Assembly: GCF_004217145.1 (NCBI RefSeq)
Contig: NZ_SHKR01000012.1
Location: 124,001-188,000, forward strand
Direction: 5' to 3'
Source: Kribbella rubisoli
Lineage (GTDB): Bacteria > Actinomycetota > Actinomycetes > Propionibacteriales > Kribbellaceae
Length of the DNA stretch: 64,000 bases
Position numbers and translations under genes: made by a program. Within the stretch, counting starts at the first letter, position 1, and each line of letters begins with the position of its first letter. This document shows, piece after piece, positions 7,587-17,803 of this stretch. The notes under the pieces are model-generated. The model was not told where the DNA came from, searched no databases, and was given only the letters and a program-made list of their open reading frames with translations.

Positions 7587-8930
7587 ATGCTGAAACGGCG
7601 GACCTTGCTGCAGGGCGCTTTGGCCGGCGCGGTCCTGAGCGGATGCTCATCGGCCCCGCCGGCCCGGCCCGTCTCCCCGCAGAATCCGTTCGACGTCGAC
7701 GCGAACGCTCCGCTCGACGTCGTGATCAGCCAGGAGTACGGCGGGTTCGCGGCGGCGGCGTACCGGAAGAAGTATGCGAGCGCCGTCGTCACGCCGAAGG
7801 TGACGCCGCAGCTGTCGGATGCCCTGCTGCCGCGGTTCGCCGCGGGCAACCCGCCTGACGTCGTGCTCAGCACCGGCGATCAGGAGCTCGAGCTCGGCCG
7901 GCTGGTGAAGGACGGGCAGCTGGCCGACCTGCAGCAGTTGCTGGACGCGCCGTCCTGGGACAACCAGGCCGCGAAGGTCAAGGACCAACTGCTGTCGGAG
8001 CTGCTCGACATCGGCCGGTACGACGGAACGCCGCGCACGCTCAACTACGTCGCAACCGTCTACGGGCTGTGGTATTCAGCCGGCCTGTTCCAGACCAACG
8101 GCTGGGACGTCCCGCACACGTGGCCGGATTTGCTTGCCCTCGGCACCGATATGAAAGCGGCCGACCTCGGCCCGTTCATCTACGCCGGCGCCCATCCGTA
8201 CTACGTCCTCGAGCTGGTCCTCACGCTGGCCGCGAAGACCGGCGGAGCGGACGTGCTGAAACGGATCGACAACCTCGACGCCGGTGCCTGGAAGGACGCG
8301 AGCGTGACCCGGGCGATCGCGGCGGTGGGAGAGCTGACCAAGCGCGGCCTGATCGCCGCGGGGAGCGCGCAGTACGACCACATCGGCTCGCAGAAGCGCT
8401 TCCTCGCCGCGAAGGCCGGCATGTTGCCGTGCGGGAACTGGCTCGAGAACGAGATGAAGGGGCTGGTCCCGCAGCGGTTCGGGCTGACGATGTTCGCCGT
8501 ACCGCCGCTGGATGCCTCGCCGGCGCTCGCCAGCGGGCTGCATGTCGCCGCGACGGCACCGTTCCTGGTGCCGGAGAAGGCGAAGAACAAGTCCGGCGGG
8601 CTCGAGTACCTGCGAGCGCTGCTGTCCCAGGACGTCGCCGCCCAAGTGAGCTCCGAGTCCAACCAGCTCACAATCGTCCGCGGCGCGGCCGACGGTCTGG
8701 AGATCGGTACGGCGCTCCGCTCCGCCCGCGACCTGCTGACGGCGGCCGGCGACCAGGTCATCACCTGGTACTTCGACAGCTGGTACCCCGCCTTCGCCAA
8801 CGCAGCCGCCGCCGCGACAGGCCAGTTCATGACCGGCGGCCTGCAGCAGTCCGAGTGGACCGCCCGAATCCAAGCCGCCGCGGACAACCTCAAACAGGAC
8901 GACGCGATAACGAAGTACCACCGAGACTGA
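7587..8930 (+). CDS. Sugar ABC transporter binding lipoprotein, NgcE-like
   Basis: 447 residues of family-1 extracellular solute-binding protein. The signal peptide has a twin-arginine-like KRRTLLQG start and a lipobox LSGC with the acylated Cys at residue 20, so it should be exported by Tat and anchored outside. Its overall shape (LNYVATVYGLWYSAGLF, MLPCGNWLENEM, a Trp-rich C-terminal third) resembles NgcE, the N-acetylglucosamine/chitobiose receptor of streptomycetes. It follows the SIS gene by 33 bases. No permease genes adjoin, so it is an orphan receptor here that would need permeases from elsewhere. The GlcNAc substrate is an inference from similarity and neighbours. Confidence 0.85.
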   Translation: MLKRRTLLQGALAGAVLSGCSSAPPARPVSPQNPFDVDANAPLDVVISQEYGGFAAAAYRKKYASAVVTPKVTPQLSDALLPRFAAGNPPDVVLSTGDQELELGRLVKDGQLADLQQLLDAPSWDNQAAKVKDQLLSELLDIGRYDGTPRTLNYVATVYGLWYSAGLFQTNGWDVPHTWPDLLALGTDMKAADLGPFIYAGAHPYYVLELVLTLAAKTGGADVLKRIDNLDAGAWKDASVTRAIAAVGELTKRGLIAAGSAQYDHIGSQKRFLAAKAGMLPCGNWLENEMKGLVPQRFGLTMFAVPPLDASPALASGLHVAATAPFLVPEKAKNKSGGLEYLRALLSQDVAAQVSSESNQLTIVRGAADGLEIGTALRSARDLLTAAGDQVITWYFDSWYPAFANAAAAATGQFMTGGLQQSEWTARIQAAADNLKQDDAITKYHRD

Positions 8931-8988
8931 GGTATTCCTATCGCCGTCGGGCGCTGGTCGCCGTACTCTCTTGCTGAGGAGTGGCGAC

Positions 8989-9390
8989 ATGGCATGGCTC
9001 GGAGCAGCGGTTCTGTTCTTGATGCTCTGCGCCCTGCTCAACCTCCTGCTGCCGAACCCGCCGCCGAGCCGCTGGCGGCGCCGGGTCCAGCGTCTGACGG
9101 CGCAGGCACACGGTCGTTTCCGCCGGCGGCCGATCCCGCTGCCGGACCCGTTCGACACGCTCCGGCTGCAGACCAGGCTCGGGACGTTGTCCACCAAGAT
9201 CCGCCGGGTCGAGTCCACGCCGCACGTCTACGCGAAGGCTCATCGCCTGATGGCGCTCGAGGCGGCGTACGACGACCTCCTGGACGAGGCGTGCCGCCTG
9301 GCCGGCGTACCCGATCCCGACGCCAAACAACCCGAAGAGAAGCGCTGGCAGGAAGAACAGGAACTGGCCAGCCGAGGCTGGTCCTGGTAG
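8989..9390 (+). CDS. Small membrane-anchored protein, function unknown
   Basis: 133 residues, not recognised. One N-terminal hydrophobic helix (about residues 3-22, MAWLGAAVLFLMLCALLNLLL) is followed by a strongly basic stretch (SRWRRRVQRLTAQAHGRFRRRP), then a soluble helical region and an acidic Glu/Gln-rich tail, as in a type II membrane protein with a cytoplasmic body. ATG 8989 has GAGGAG 7 bases upstream, a textbook ribosome site, so the longer frame from 8971 is not used. It lies between the NgcE-like gene and trpS. Confidence 0.75.
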   Translation: MAWLGAAVLFLMLCALLNLLLPNPPPSRWRRRVQRLTAQAHGRFRRRPIPLPDPFDTLRLQTRLGTLSTKIRRVESTPHVYAKAHRLMALEAAYDDLLDEACRLAGVPDPDAKQPEEKRWQEEQELASRGWSW

Positions 9391-10531
<1,141 letters not shown>

Positions 10532-10538
10532 GCCCCGG

Positions 10539-11051
10539 ATGACGACGATCGGTGTCGCGATCCCGATCGCGGAGCCGTACGGCTCGGAGCTGCAGAAGTT
10601 CCGGGCCGAGTTCGGCGATCCGATGGCCGCGTCGATCCCGACCCACGTCACGCTGCTGCCGCCGACCGATATCGAGGCGGCGGACCTCGACGTGATCGAC
10701 GCGCACCTGCTCGAGGTGGCCGCGCGGTTCCCGAAGTTCCGGATCCGGCTGCGCGGTACGGCGACGTTCCGGCCGATCTCGCCGGTGGTGTTCGTGCCGC
10801 TGGCCGAGGGCATCTCCTCCTGCGAAGTACTGCAGTCGCAGGTGCGGTCCGGCCCGCTGCGGGTCGATCTGCGGTTCCCGTACCACCCGCACGTCACGGT
10901 CGCGCACGACCTCGACAAGGACGCCCTCGACCGCGCCTACGACGCCCTGTCGGAGTACGACTGCGCGTTCGACGTCGAGTACTTCAGCCGTTACGAACAC
11001 GGCGCCGACGGCGTGTGGCGGCCGCAGCGGTCGTTCCCGCTGGCAGGCTGA
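10539..11051 (+). CDS. 2'-5' RNA ligase family protein (2H phosphoesterase fold)
   Basis: 170 residues with the two H-x-T/S-x motifs that define the 2H phosphoesterase superfamily: THVTL (near residue 44) and HVTVAH (near 119). Family members hydrolyse or form 2',5'-phosphodiester or cyclic phosphate bonds in RNA or small nucleotides; the in vivo role is usually unknown. It lies 7 bases after trpS and 29 bases before the YihY gene, so it is probably in the trpS operon. The ATG follows GGCCCCGG, a weak ribosome site. The trpS link may reflect tRNA end repair, but that is conjecture. Confidence 0.87.
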   Translation: MTTIGVAIPIAEPYGSELQKFRAEFGDPMAASIPTHVTLLPPTDIEAADLDVIDAHLLEVAARFPKFRIRLRGTATFRPISPVVFVPLAEGISSCEVLQSQVRSGPLRVDLRFPYHPHVTVAHDLDKDALDRAYDALSEYDCAFDVEYFSRYEHGADGVWRPQRSFPLAG

Positions 11052-11080
11052 GCCCCGCACTCTTCGGGTACAGGAGTCTC

Positions 11081-12127
11081 ATGGGGACGATCAAGCGCGT
11101 CTGGGCGCGATTCAGCCAGACACAGCTGTGGCGGGCCTGGACGCGGTACGGCGACCAGCGCGGCAACCGCCTGGCCGGTGCGACCAGCTTCTTCGGCTTC
11201 CTGTCGCTGTTTCCGTTGATCGTGCTGGCCGCGGCGATCATCGGGCCGTTGCTCGGTGACGACGCGATCGAGACGCTGAAGAAGTCCCTGGAGCAGAACC
11301 TGCCGGGGGTCGGCAACAACATCGACATCGACGCGCTGATCGCCCACGCCGGCACGATCGGGCTGATCTCCGGTATCGGTCTGCTGCTCACCGGCCTGGG
11401 GTGGATCGATGCAATGCGCGCGTCGATCCGGCTGATGCACGAGCTCGACGACCAGCCGGGGAACGCGGTCCAGCAGAAGCTCGCCGACCTCGGCGCGCTG
11501 GTCGGTCTCGGGCTGATGGGTCTGATCGCGACCGGCGCCTCGTCCGTCCTGACCGGATTGTCCCGGCGGATCGTCGACGCGAGCAATATGGACGGGACCT
11601 GGCTGGCGACCTGGGGTCTGCAGCTGATCAGCATCGTCGTCGGCATCGGCGCCGGAGCGCTGCTGTTCGGCTACCTGATGACGGCCCTGCCGCGGATCGC
11701 GATACCGCCGAAGGTTCTGCTGATCGCGGCGGTCGCCGGCGGCATCGTGTTCTACCTGGCGCAGCGGCTCGGCAACCTCTACGTCAGCCACGTGATCGGC
11801 GCTAATGCGGCGTACGGCGCTCTGGCGCTGCCGCTGGCGCTGCTGGTCTGGATCTACCTGATGACGCGGGTGATCATGCTGGTCGCGGCGTGGACGAAGG
11901 AGGCGACCGTCGTGCCGGAGGTCGAGTCTGCGCCTGAGGAGGCCGTCGAGGAGCCTGAGCCGCTGCTGCTCGGGCCGCCCGGCAAGCGGTACAAGGTGGT
12001 CCCGATCCCGGAGCGAAAGGCGGACACGGTCGCGGTCGCTGCCGGTGCGGTGTTGGGGGCGACGCTGACCACGCTGGCCGTCCAGGCCGTCCAGGCCGTG
12101 CGGGCGGTCCGGTCCGTCCGTCGTTAG
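11081..12127 (+). CDS. YihY/BrkB family inner-membrane protein
   Basis: 348 residues with about six membrane segments between residues 30 and 275 and the family features GDQRGNRLAGATSFFGFLSLFP at the start of the core and ANAAYGALALPLALLVWIY near the end. Older annotation calls it ribonuclease BN, which is wrong for this family; the function is unknown. The C-terminal 80 residues are an acidic, proline-containing cytoplasmic tail ending in an Ala/Val-rich stretch. ATG 11081 has CAGGAG 5 bases upstream. Stops of this gene and the convergent carboxypeptidase overlap in TTAG (12124-12127). Confidence 0.88.
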   Translation: MGTIKRVWARFSQTQLWRAWTRYGDQRGNRLAGATSFFGFLSLFPLIVLAAAIIGPLLGDDAIETLKKSLEQNLPGVGNNIDIDALIAHAGTIGLISGIGLLLTGLGWIDAMRASIRLMHELDDQPGNAVQQKLADLGALVGLGLMGLIATGASSVLTGLSRRIVDASNMDGTWLATWGLQLISIVVGIGAGALLFGYLMTALPRIAIPPKVLLIAAVAGGIVFYLAQRLGNLYVSHVIGANAAYGALALPLALLVWIYLMTRVIMLVAAWTKEATVVPEVESAPEEAVEEPEPLLLGPPGKRYKVVPIPERKADTVAVAAGAVLGATLTTLAVQAVQAVRAVRSVRR

Positions 12128-13260
12128 TGGCGGCGCCGGCGGAGGGTGCGCGGGCGGCGCAGGAAAAGGCCGAGGAGCAGGACGGGCGGTCCGGCGTACG
12201 CCCAGACGGGGACGCGGAACGCGAGGGACTGCATGGCCTGGCCGGGGCTGAGGACGGTGCGGCTGCGGGCCGGGCGCGGCGTACCGGCGGCAGGCTTGTC
12301 GGCGGGTTTGCCCTGCGTCGTGGTCTTCGGCGGGGCCTCGGCCTTCACCAGCGTGCCGACCGGCTTGAGCTTGCTGTAGTTGGCGAATGTCCAGGTCAGC
12401 AGGTTGCTGGCGTCCTCGGTGATGCCGTGCGGCGCGTTCATCATCGTCACGACCAGGGTGTGGCCGTTGCGCCGGGCGGCGCCGACGAACGTGTTCCGGG
12501 CCAGCGTGGTGTAGCCGGTCTTGACGCCGAGCGCGCCGTCGTAGTTGAACAGCAGCTTGTTCTGGTTCGCGACCTGGTACGTGCCCTTGTTGCCGGCGTT
12601 CGGGAAGTTCGTGAACTTGGTCGACGCGTACTTCGCGAAGTCGGGGCGTGCGAGCCCCGCCTGTGCGAACAGGGCCAGGTCGTAGGCGCTGGAGTACTGC
12701 CCGTCGGCGTCCAGGCCGGTCGGGTCGGTCACGTGCGTGTCGAGCGCGCCGATCTCCTTGGCCTTCGTGTTCATCCGCTGGATGGTCGCGGGGATGCCGC
12801 CCTGGTCGTGGGCGCAGAGCGCGTGGACGGCGTCGTTCCCGGAGGCCAGGAACATGCCCTGGAAGAGCAGGTCCACGGTGTAGTGCAGGCCGGGGTACAC
12901 GCCGACCTTGCTGCCGATGATCCCGGCGTCGGCGTCCGAGCCGATCACCGGATCGGTCTTCTTCAGCCGTGGCAGCAGGACGAGCGCGGTCAACGTCTTG
13001 AGCGTGCTGGCCGGGCGGAGCCTCGCGTGCGGGGCCTTCGCCGCCAGTACCTGACCGGTGTCGAGGTCGGCCACGACGTACGCCGACGCCTGCACGGCCG
13101 GCGGTGCCGCCCCGTTGGCGATCACCGTCGGCTTCGCCGTCAGCAGGTCGCCGCCGACCGGGCCTTGTGAGCCCTGATCGGCGGCGGTCGCTGTCAGAGG
13201 TCCGGCAACCGCCAATGCGGTGGTCGCGCAGGCCGTCAGAAGCAAACGCATCGCGGGCAC
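12124..13260 (-). CDS. D-alanyl-D-alanine carboxypeptidase (peptidase S11)
   Basis: 378 residues. The penicillin-binding triad is complete: SxxK as STLK (Ser85, Lys88), SxN as SGN (140-142) and KTG (247-249), numbered from the GTG at 13260. A signal peptide occupies the N terminus, and a single C-terminal membrane helix (near residues 350-368) with an Arg-rich end anchors it, so it acts on peptidoglycan outside the membrane by trimming the terminal D-Ala. An in-frame ATG at 13251 (MRLLLTAC) is an equally good start; neither has a clear ribosome site. A DacC/DacA-like housekeeping enzyme. Confidence 0.92.
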   Translation of the reverse strand: MPAMRLLLTACATTALAVAGPLTATAADQGSQGPVGGDLLTAKPTVIANGAAPPAVQASAYVVADLDTGQVLAAKAPHARLRPASTLKTLTALVLLPRLKKTDPVIGSDADAGIIGSKVGVYPGLHYTVDLLFQGMFLASGNDAVHALCAHDQGGIPATIQRMNTKAKEIGALDTHVTDPTGLDADGQYSSAYDLALFAQAGLARPDFAKYASTKFTNFPNAGNKGTYQVANQNKLLFNYDGALGVKTGYTTLARNTFVGAARRNGHTLVVTMMNAPHGITEDASNLLTWTFANYSKLKPVGTLVKAEAPPKTTTQGKPADKPAAGTPRPARSRTVLSPGQAMQSLAFRVPVWAYAGPPVLLLGLFLRRPRTLRRRRH

Positions 13261-13308
13261 TCTAGTTGCCCGACGGTGCAGATGTCACAGTCGGGTCTCT
13301 GTCCTTGA

Positions 13309-14253
13309 TCAGGCGCGGTAGGCCGTCCACATGTTGCTCATGCGGGTTGACTGGCCGGGCGTGAACTGGTTGTAGCAGGAGTCGTAGGAGTAGTCCATGT
13401 AGTTGTGGATCGGGTCCAGCCCCGACAGCGAGCAGGAGTCCCGGCCGGTCGGGCAGCCGCTCGAGGCGCTGCTCTGGGCCGGCGTGTCGGACACCGAGTC
13501 GTTCGTGCTCGTGCAGCCGCCCTGGAACGTGTGGTAGAGCCCGAACCAGTGGCCGGCCTCGTGGGACGCGGTCTTGCCGAGGTTGAAGTTGGTCGCCGAG
13601 CCGCCGGGCAGCGAGCTGTACTGGACCCGGATGCCGTCGATGCTCGGGTTGCTCGCGTAATCCCACGGGAACGTCGCGATGCCGAGGTACGAGAAGTCGA
13701 CCAGCCAGATGTTCAGGGCGTTCTTACCACCCTTGCGCGTTTGTGACCGGTACTGCGTGCTCTGGCGGTCGTTGTGCCACTGGTTGTTCTTGAAGCGGTC
13801 GGTGCCGGCCAGGTAGAACGTGAAGCCGGTGTTCGCGGCCTGCGACGACTCCTGACCCGCGTAGTCCTGGTTCAACTCGGCGATCTGCTGGTTGATCTGG
13901 GTCGAGGTGACGTCACCGGCACCGGAGGTGCTGAGCATGACGTGCACGTACACCGGGACGCTGGCCGCGGCCAGCTTGCCGGCCGTGGGTGCGAGTCCAC
14001 GGGCCTGCTTGGCCTTGAGGATCGCCGCCGTCTTGGCGTCGATGGCCTTCTGCTCGGCCACCGACAGGTCGCGGTGGTCAGCACCGAAGCCACCACGCGC
14101 GGCGGCTCCGTCCTCCGGCGTGAAACACGCCGGGTTCCCGGTCTGGTGGACAGGCAACTGAGCAGTCGCCTGTCCCGCCAGCGGACTGAAAGCAAGCGCC
14201 GTACCGGCCAGCAGAACGGCCAGGGCGCGGGGGCGGGTAACGAAAGATCGCAT
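13309..14253 (-). CDS. Secreted zinc metalloprotease (M43, pappalysin/cytophagalysin type)
   Basis: 314 residues with a Sec signal peptide (residues 1-31, cleavage after an Ala-rich stretch). The metzincin zinc site HEAGHWFGLYH is at residues 231-241 and a C-terminal MDYSYDSC provides the Met-turn (NYMDYS). Four cysteines in the last 70 residues suggest disulfides, as in M43B enzymes. An extracellular protease for protein scavenging. ATG 14253 has GGAGGA 7 bases upstream; the longer frame to 14373 lacks support. The upstream gap also contains the divergently read promoter of the glutamine-synthetase-like gene. Confidence 0.92.
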   Translation of the reverse strand: MRSFVTRPRALAVLLAGTALAFSPLAGQATAQLPVHQTGNPACFTPEDGAAARGGFGADHRDLSVAEQKAIDAKTAAILKAKQARGLAPTAGKLAAASVPVYVHVMLSTSGAGDVTSTQINQQIAELNQDYAGQESSQAANTGFTFYLAGTDRFKNNQWHNDRQSTQYRSQTRKGGKNALNIWLVDFSYLGIATFPWDYASNPSIDGIRVQYSSLPGGSATNFNLGKTASHEAGHWFGLYHTFQGGCTSTNDSVSDTPAQSSASSGCPTGRDSCSLSGLDPIHNYMDYSYDSCYNQFTPGQSTRMSNMWTAYRA

Positions 14254-14366
14254 AGCGGTCCTCCAGAATCGGGCCGCTTGGGCGGTGCGGCCGAATCCGG
14301 CGATTTTCCCCATGATCCCGGGGAGTGCCAACCCATTCCCTGACCGCTTGGTGCCACGGCACCGCA

Positions 14367-14414
14367 TTGACACTGCGGGCTAGGCTTGAGTCAATGGACT
14401 GGAGATAGACCAAT
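14367..14414 (+). promoter_or_regulatory. Promoter and operator of gamma-glutamyl cluster, site 1
   Basis: -35 TTGACA (14367-14372), 17-base spacer, -10 GTCAAT (14390-14395). Overlapping the -10 is the palindrome AATGGACT-N6-AGACCAAT (14393-14414). The same promoter form and a matching palindrome (16 of 22 positions) stand before the permease at 19314-19369. A repressor bound here would block RNA polymerase; the GntR-type regulator encoded at 18590 is the obvious candidate. Confidence 0.7.
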
Positions 14415-14425
14415 AGACTCCGGGA

Positions 14426-15778
14426 GTGGCTGTGTTGGGTGTGGAGGAGCTGCGGGGGCTGGTTGAGGCCGGTGAGGTTGACACGGTCCTGGTGGCGATC
14501 ACCGATATGCAGGGGCGGTTGCAGGGGAAGCGGTGTGGGGCTCGGTACTTCGTGGAGGAGGTGCTGAAGCACGGGACCGAGGGGTGTAACTACCTGCTGG
14601 CCGTCGACGTGGACATGAATACCGTGGACGGCTACACGATGTCGTCGTGGGAGCGTGGGTACGGCGACCTGGTGATGGCGCCCGACCTGGACACGCTCCG
14701 GCTGGTCCCTTGGCTCGAAGGTACGGCGATGGTGTTGTGCGACGTGCAGTGGCTGGACGGTCAGCCCGTCGTCGCCTCCCCGCGGCAAGTGCTGCGCAAG
14801 CAGCTCGACCGGCTGGCCGAGAAGAACCTCAAGGCGTACGTCGGGACCGAGCTCGAGTTCATCGTCTTCGACGACACGTTCGAGACCGCCTGGAACAAGC
14901 GCTACACCGGCCTCACCCCGGCGAACCAGTACAACGTCGACTACTCCCTGCTCGGCACCTCCCGGATCGAGCCGCTGCTGCGCGACATCCGCAACGGCAT
15001 GACGGGTGCCGGCCTGTACGTCGAGTCCGCAAAGGGCGAGTGCAACCTCGGCCAGCACGAGATCGCCTTCCGGTACGACGAAGCGCTCGCCACGTGCGAC
15101 AACCACTCGATCTACAAGACCGGGGCCAAGGAGATCGCGGCGAAGCACGGCAAGAGCCTCACGTTCATGGCGAAGTACGACGAACGCGAAGGCAACTCCT
15201 GTCACATCCACCTGAGCTTCCGCTCGACCGACGGCGATCCGGTCCTCGCCGGCGACCACGACTACGGGTTCTCGCAGCTGATGGAGCATTTCATCGCGGG
15301 ACAGCTCGCCTGCCTGTCGGAGTTCACCTACCTGCTTGCGCCGAACATCAACTCCTACAAGCGATTCGTCCGCGGCAGCTTCGCGCCGACCGCGGTCGCG
15401 TGGGGTCTCGACAACCGCACCTGCTCGCTCCGCGTGGTCGGTCACGGCGACTCGCTCCGGGTCGAGAACCGCCTCCCCGGCGGCGACGTGAACCCGTACC
15501 TCGCCGTCGCCGCGATCATCGCCTCCGGCCTGCACGGCATCGAGAACGAACTGGAGCTCGAGCCGCTGCTCGAAGGCAACGCGTACGAGTCCGACAAGGA
15601 ACACGTGCCGTCCACCCTGCGGGAGGCCGCTGCGCTCTTCACTGGCTCGAAGCTGGCGCGCGAGGCGTTCGGCGACGAGATGGTCGACCACTACACCAAC
15701 ACCGCGCGGATCGAGCTCGACGCGTACGACGCCGCCGTCACCGACTGGGAGCGGGTCCGTGGTTTCGAACGCCTCTAA
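14426..15778 (+). CDS. Glutamine-synthetase-like gamma-glutamyl-amine/amino-alcohol ligase
   Basis: 450 residues of the glutamine synthetase fold: N-terminal beta-grasp (about 1-100), then the catalytic domain with GTELEF, ESAKGECNLGQHEIAF, EGNSCHIHLSF and ENRLPGGDVNPYL. It lacks the adenylylation loop of GlnA1 and is of the GlnA3/GlnA4/PuuA class, which couple glutamate to polyamines or ethanolamine using ATP. The neighbours PuuD-like, ALDH and SDR support a catabolic role. The start is GTG 14426; GTG 14432, with GGGAG 5 bases upstream, may be the true start. First gene of the cluster; its end overlaps the hydrolase gene by 20 bases. Confidence 0.88.
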   Translation: MAVLGVEELRGLVEAGEVDTVLVAITDMQGRLQGKRCGARYFVEEVLKHGTEGCNYLLAVDVDMNTVDGYTMSSWERGYGDLVMAPDLDTLRLVPWLEGTAMVLCDVQWLDGQPVVASPRQVLRKQLDRLAEKNLKAYVGTELEFIVFDDTFETAWNKRYTGLTPANQYNVDYSLLGTSRIEPLLRDIRNGMTGAGLYVESAKGECNLGQHEIAFRYDEALATCDNHSIYKTGAKEIAAKHGKSLTFMAKYDEREGNSCHIHLSFRSTDGDPVLAGDHDYGFSQLMEHFIAGQLACLSEFTYLLAPNINSYKRFVRGSFAPTAVAWGLDNRTCSLRVVGHGDSLRVENRLPGGDVNPYLAVAAIIASGLHGIENELELEPLLEGNAYESDKEHVPSTLREAAALFTGSKLAREAFGDEMVDHYTNTARIELDAYDAAVTDWERVRGFERL

Positions 15779-16460
15779 GCCGCGCATCGGCATCACGACG
15801 TACCTCGAGCCGACGACCTGGGGGATCTGGCAGCGGGAGGCGGCCATCCTCCCGCGCGTCTACCTCGATGCCGTCGCCGCTGCGGGCGGTACGCCGATCC
15901 TCCTGCCGCCCGTCGGGACCGACGTCACGGTCCTCGACATCCTCGACGGACTGGTCGTATCGGGCGGCTGTGACGTCGACCCGGCGGCGTACGGCGAGGA
16001 TGCCCACCCCGAAACCGTCGACACCCGACCGGGACGTGACGAGCACGAGCGGGTGCTGATCCAGGGCGCGCTCGAGCGGGACCTCCCGTTGCTGGCGGTC
16101 TGCCGAGGGTTGCAGATGCTGAACGTCACGCTCGGCGGCACCCTTCACCAGCACCTGCCCGACGTCATCACCAACGACCATCGCGGCGGACCGGGGGTCT
16201 TCGCGACCACCGAGATCAAGGTCGAGCCCGACTCGCTGGCCGGCCGGATCCTCGGCGAGCGGGCGACCGGCAGTTGCTACCACCACCAGGCCCTCGACGT
16301 CGTCGCGCCCGGATTGAAGGTCACCGCTCGCTCCGGCGACGGGACGATCGAGGCGGCCGAGGTGGAGGGCAAGGACTTCGCACTCGGTGTGCAGTGGCAC
16401 CCGGAAGAGACCCCCGAGGACCTGCGGCTGTTCACCGCGTTGATCAGGAGCACTCAATGA
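15759..16460 (+). CDS. Gamma-glutamyl amide hydrolase (PuuD-like, peptidase C26)
   Basis: 233 residues of class I glutamine-amidotransferase fold. The nucleophile is Cys115 in [13 protein letters not shown], and the His/Glu pair is in VQWHPEE (His214, Glu216). PuuD releases glutamate from gamma-glutamyl-GABA in the Puu pathway; here it would free the amino acid at the end of the gamma-glutamylated route. The GTG at 15759 lies inside the upstream gene, and its stop overlaps the ALDH start as ATGA (16457-16460), so translational coupling is likely. Confidence 0.9.
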   Translation: MVSNASKPRIGITTYLEPTTWGIWQREAAILPRVYLDAVAAAGGTPILLPPVGTDVTVLDILDGLVVSGGCDVDPAAYGEDAHPETVDTRPGRDEHERVLIQGALERDLPLLAVCRGLQMLNVTLGGTLHQHLPDVITNDHRGGPGVFATTEIKVEPDSLAGRILGERATGSCYHHQALDVVAPGLKVTARSGDGTIEAAEVEGKDFALGVQWHPEETPEDLRLFTALIRSTQ

Positions 16461-17803
16461 CGTACGACGTACTCAATCCGGCCACCGAGAAGGTGATCCG
16501 GACCATCGAGCTCGCCGGCGAGCCCGAGGCCGACGCCGCGATCGCGAAAGCGGCCAAGGCTTTCGAGACCTGGCGGCACGTGAACCCGGCCGACCGCGGC
16601 AGGCTGCTCAGGCGATTCGCCGACGCGGTCGACGCGGACCTGGAGAGCCTGGCTGCGCTGGAGGTCGAGAACGCCGGCCACACGATCGGCAACGCCCGCT
16701 GGGAGGCGGGTAACGTCCGCGACGTTCTGACGTACTACGCGGCCGCGCCGGAACGCCTGTTCGGCAAGCAGATTCCTGTTGCCGGAGGCATCAATGTGAC
16801 GTTCCAGGAACCGCTCGGCGTGGTCGGCGTGATCGTCCCGTGGAACTTCCCGATGCCGATCGCGGGTTGGGGTTTCGCGCCGGCGCTTGCCGCAGGCAAC
16901 ACCGTCGTGCTCAAGCCGGCCGAACTCACCCCGCTCACCGCGATCCGCCTCGGCGAGCTGGCCCTCGAAGCAGGTCTGCCGCCGGGCGTGTTCGAGGTCG
17001 TCCCGGGTCCCGGGAGGACGGTCGGGCAGCGGTTCGTCACCCACCCCGATGTCCGCAAGATCGTCTTCACCGGATCCACCACGGTCGGCAAGCAGATCAT
17101 GGCCGGGTGCGCCGACCAGGTGAAGCGGCTGACGCTCGAGCTGGGCGGCAAATCGGCGAACGTCGTCTTCGCGGACGCGGATCTGGAGAAGGCCGCAGCG
17201 CAGGCGCCGTACGGCGTGTTCGACAACGCAGGACAGGACTGTTGCGCGCGGTCGCGGATTCTCGTGGAACGCAAGGTGTTCGACCGGTTCCTGGAGTTGC
17301 TCGAGCCCGCGGTGAAGAACTTCAAGGTCGGCGATCCGGGTGATCCGGCGACCGAGATGGGCCCGCTGATCTCGAAGGCCCAACTCGAGCAGGTCGCGTC
17401 GTACGTCGAGAACCCGGCCTTCCAGGGGACTGCGCCGAGCGGGCCCGGGTTCTGGTTCCCGCCGACCGTGCTGGCGCCCCCGAGCGACAGGGCGGTGAGG
17501 GAGGAGATCTTCGGGCCGGTCGTGGCGGTGATTCCGTTCGAGGACGAGGCCGACGCGGTGCGGATCGCGAACGACAGCGATTACGGGCTGTCCGGCTCGA
17601 TCTGGACACGCGATGTCGGTCGCGCGATCCGGGTCGGTCGCGGGGTCGAGGCTGGCAACCTCTCGATCAATTCCAACTCGTCGGTGCGGTACTCGACGCC
17701 GTTCGGCGGTTACAAGCAGTCCGGCCTCGGCCGGGAGCTCGGCCCGGACGCGCTGAACGCGTTCACCGAGACCAAGAACATCTTCATCAGTACGGAGGAC
17801 TGA
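16457..17803 (+). CDS. NAD(P)-dependent aldehyde dehydrogenase (PuuC-like)
   Basis: 448 residues. The general base is Glu228 in LELGGKSA, and the nucleophile is Cys262 in NAGQDC (followed by a second Cys263). PWNFP and FTGSTTVGK belong to the nucleotide-binding fold. It should oxidise gamma-glutamyl-aminoaldehyde to the acid. It is some 30-40 residues shorter than most ALDHs because the segment between residues 310 and 345 ([18 protein letters not shown]) is contracted. ATG 16457 has AGGAG 7 bases upstream. Next in the operon; the SDR gene starts on the base after its stop. Confidence 0.92.
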   Translation: MTYDVLNPATEKVIRTIELAGEPEADAAIAKAAKAFETWRHVNPADRGRLLRRFADAVDADLESLAALEVENAGHTIGNARWEAGNVRDVLTYYAAAPERLFGKQIPVAGGINVTFQEPLGVVGVIVPWNFPMPIAGWGFAPALAAGNTVVLKPAELTPLTAIRLGELALEAGLPPGVFEVVPGPGRTVGQRFVTHPDVRKIVFTGSTTVGKQIMAGCADQVKRLTLELGGKSANVVFADADLEKAAAQAPYGVFDNAGQDCCARSRILVERKVFDRFLELLEPAVKNFKVGDPGDPATEMGPLISKAQLEQVASYVENPAFQGTAPSGPGFWFPPTVLAPPSDRAVREEIFGPVVAVIPFEDEADAVRIANDSDYGLSGSIWTRDVGRAIRVGRGVEAGNLSINSNSSVRYSTPFGGYKQSGLGRELGPDALNAFTETKNIFISTED

